NCBI RefSeq assembly: GCF_005082145.1
Contig: NZ_CP034897.1
Coordinates: 62,001-126,000, forward strand
Length of the DNA: 64,000 nucleotides
Origin: Buchnera aphidicola (Aphis craccivora)
GTDB taxonomy: Bacteria > Pseudomonadota > Gammaproteobacteria > Enterobacterales > Enterobacteriaceae
Direction of reading: 5' to 3'
A program made the translations under genes and the position numbers. Position 1 is the stretch's first letter. The number at the start of each line of letters is the position of its first letter. Of this stretch, positions 63,675 to 64,000 are shown piece after piece. The notes beneath the pieces are model-generated. The model was not told the origin of the DNA. It worked only from the letters and a program-made list of their open reading frames with translations, and did not search any database.

Positions 63675-64000
63675 ATGCAAAATCCAAAAGAAAAAATGGA
63701 TTTATCGCAGTTTATTTTATCATTAATATTTATTATTGCTATAAGTATTACGAGTTTTTTAATAATAAAACCATTTATATTAGGGTTTTCATGGGCTAGT
63801 ACAATTGTAATTGCAACTTGGCCTCTTATGCTGAAAATAGAAAAATTTCTAGGAGGAAGACGTATCATTGCTCTTATTAGTATGATTGTGATTTTATTAT
63901 TATTATTTATTATTCCTATAGTACTTTTAGTAAATAGTTTGATTGCAACAAGTATCCCTCTTATTCATTGGTTTAGTTCAAATACTTTAGAATTTCCGGA
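63675..64000 (+). CDS. ydiK: YdiK-like AI-2E family membrane protein (5' part)
   Basis: The first 108 codons, cut by the window end. The ATG has GAGGTGA upstream. The visible part has three hydrophobic stretches; FILGFSWASTIVIATWPLML-like pieces (LGFSWAST, VIATWPLM) and IIPIVLLVNSLIA match E. coli YdiK. It belongs to the AI-2E transporter family, whose substrates are unclear. It is divergent from sufA and holds the same neighbourhood as in E. coli (sufA region-ydiK). Confidence 0.88.
   Translation, partial: MQNPKEKMDLSQFILSLIFIIAISITSFLIIKPFILGFSWASTIVIATWPLMLKIEKFLGGRRIIALISMIVILLLLFIIPIVLLVNSLIATSIPLIHWFSSNTLEFP

Noticed and set aside
63671-63868. A 65-codon minus-strand frame at the window end
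   Set aside because: It is the antisense of the ydiK coding sequence, which has a good ribosome binding site and family similarity.

Overview
The window is a very A+T-rich, gene-dense stretch of a reduced gammaproteobacterial chromosome. Gene content and order point strongly to Buchnera aphidicola, the obligate aphid endosymbiont. The evidence is close similarity of nearly every protein to Escherichia coli, broken runs of E. coli gene order, essential amino-acid pathways kept next to heavily pruned envelope genes, a flagellar export operon without motor or filament genes, no mobile elements, and tRNA genes without an encoded CCA end. Comparisons with E. coli residues are from memory of the family sequences; no alignment was run.

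Layout. 1-5.1 kb: tsaD, ribB, a lone-kinase hldE, cca and uppP. 5.2-8.9 kb: the PTS block cysK-ptsH-ptsI-crr, all on the minus strand. 9.4-13.4 kb: ligA, tRNA-Lys/tRNA-Val, gltX and tRNA-Ala. 13.5-24 kb: fliE divergent from fliFGHIJKMN(OP)QR, with fliL missing. 24-29.5 kb: rpmBG, tamB, ppa and pmbA. 29.5-40 kb: rnpB, rsmI, fabB, talA-tkt, dapE, dapA with a remnant bamC, aroC and smrB. 40.3-47.4 kb: the complete histidine operon hisGDCBHAFI. 47.7-53.1 kb: gnd, dcd, metG, tilS and tRNA-Val(GAC). 53.3-59.7 kb: ribE, then rsxABCDGE and nth. 59.7-64 kb: priA, tyrS, sufA and the start of ydiK.

How the genes work together. The region makes histidine, supplies single steps for lysine/DAP (dapA, dapE), chorismate (aroC), cysteine (cysK) and riboflavin (ribB, ribE), takes up and burns sugar (PTS, gnd, talA, tkt), and charges, end-repairs and decodes tRNAs (gltX, metG, tyrS, cca, tilS, tsaD). 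The flagellar genes encode a basal body and type III export apparatus that appears unable to rotate.

Most interesting points. (1) PriA keeps all eight zinc-binding cysteines but has lost Walker A, the Walker B Asp and the arginine-finger motif. (2) FliG aligns without gaps to E. coli, yet all five torque-generating charged residues are replaced. (3) fliJ, fliN and rsxC are each interrupted only at a run of nine or ten A, the known signature of rescue by RNA-polymerase slippage. (4) A mini-BamC keeps only the lipobox and the BamD-binding lasso. (5) The HD domain of Cca has lost its metal ligands. (6) FliO and FliP are fused with an internal signal peptide. (7) A terminator hairpin stands before hisG without any histidine leader peptide.
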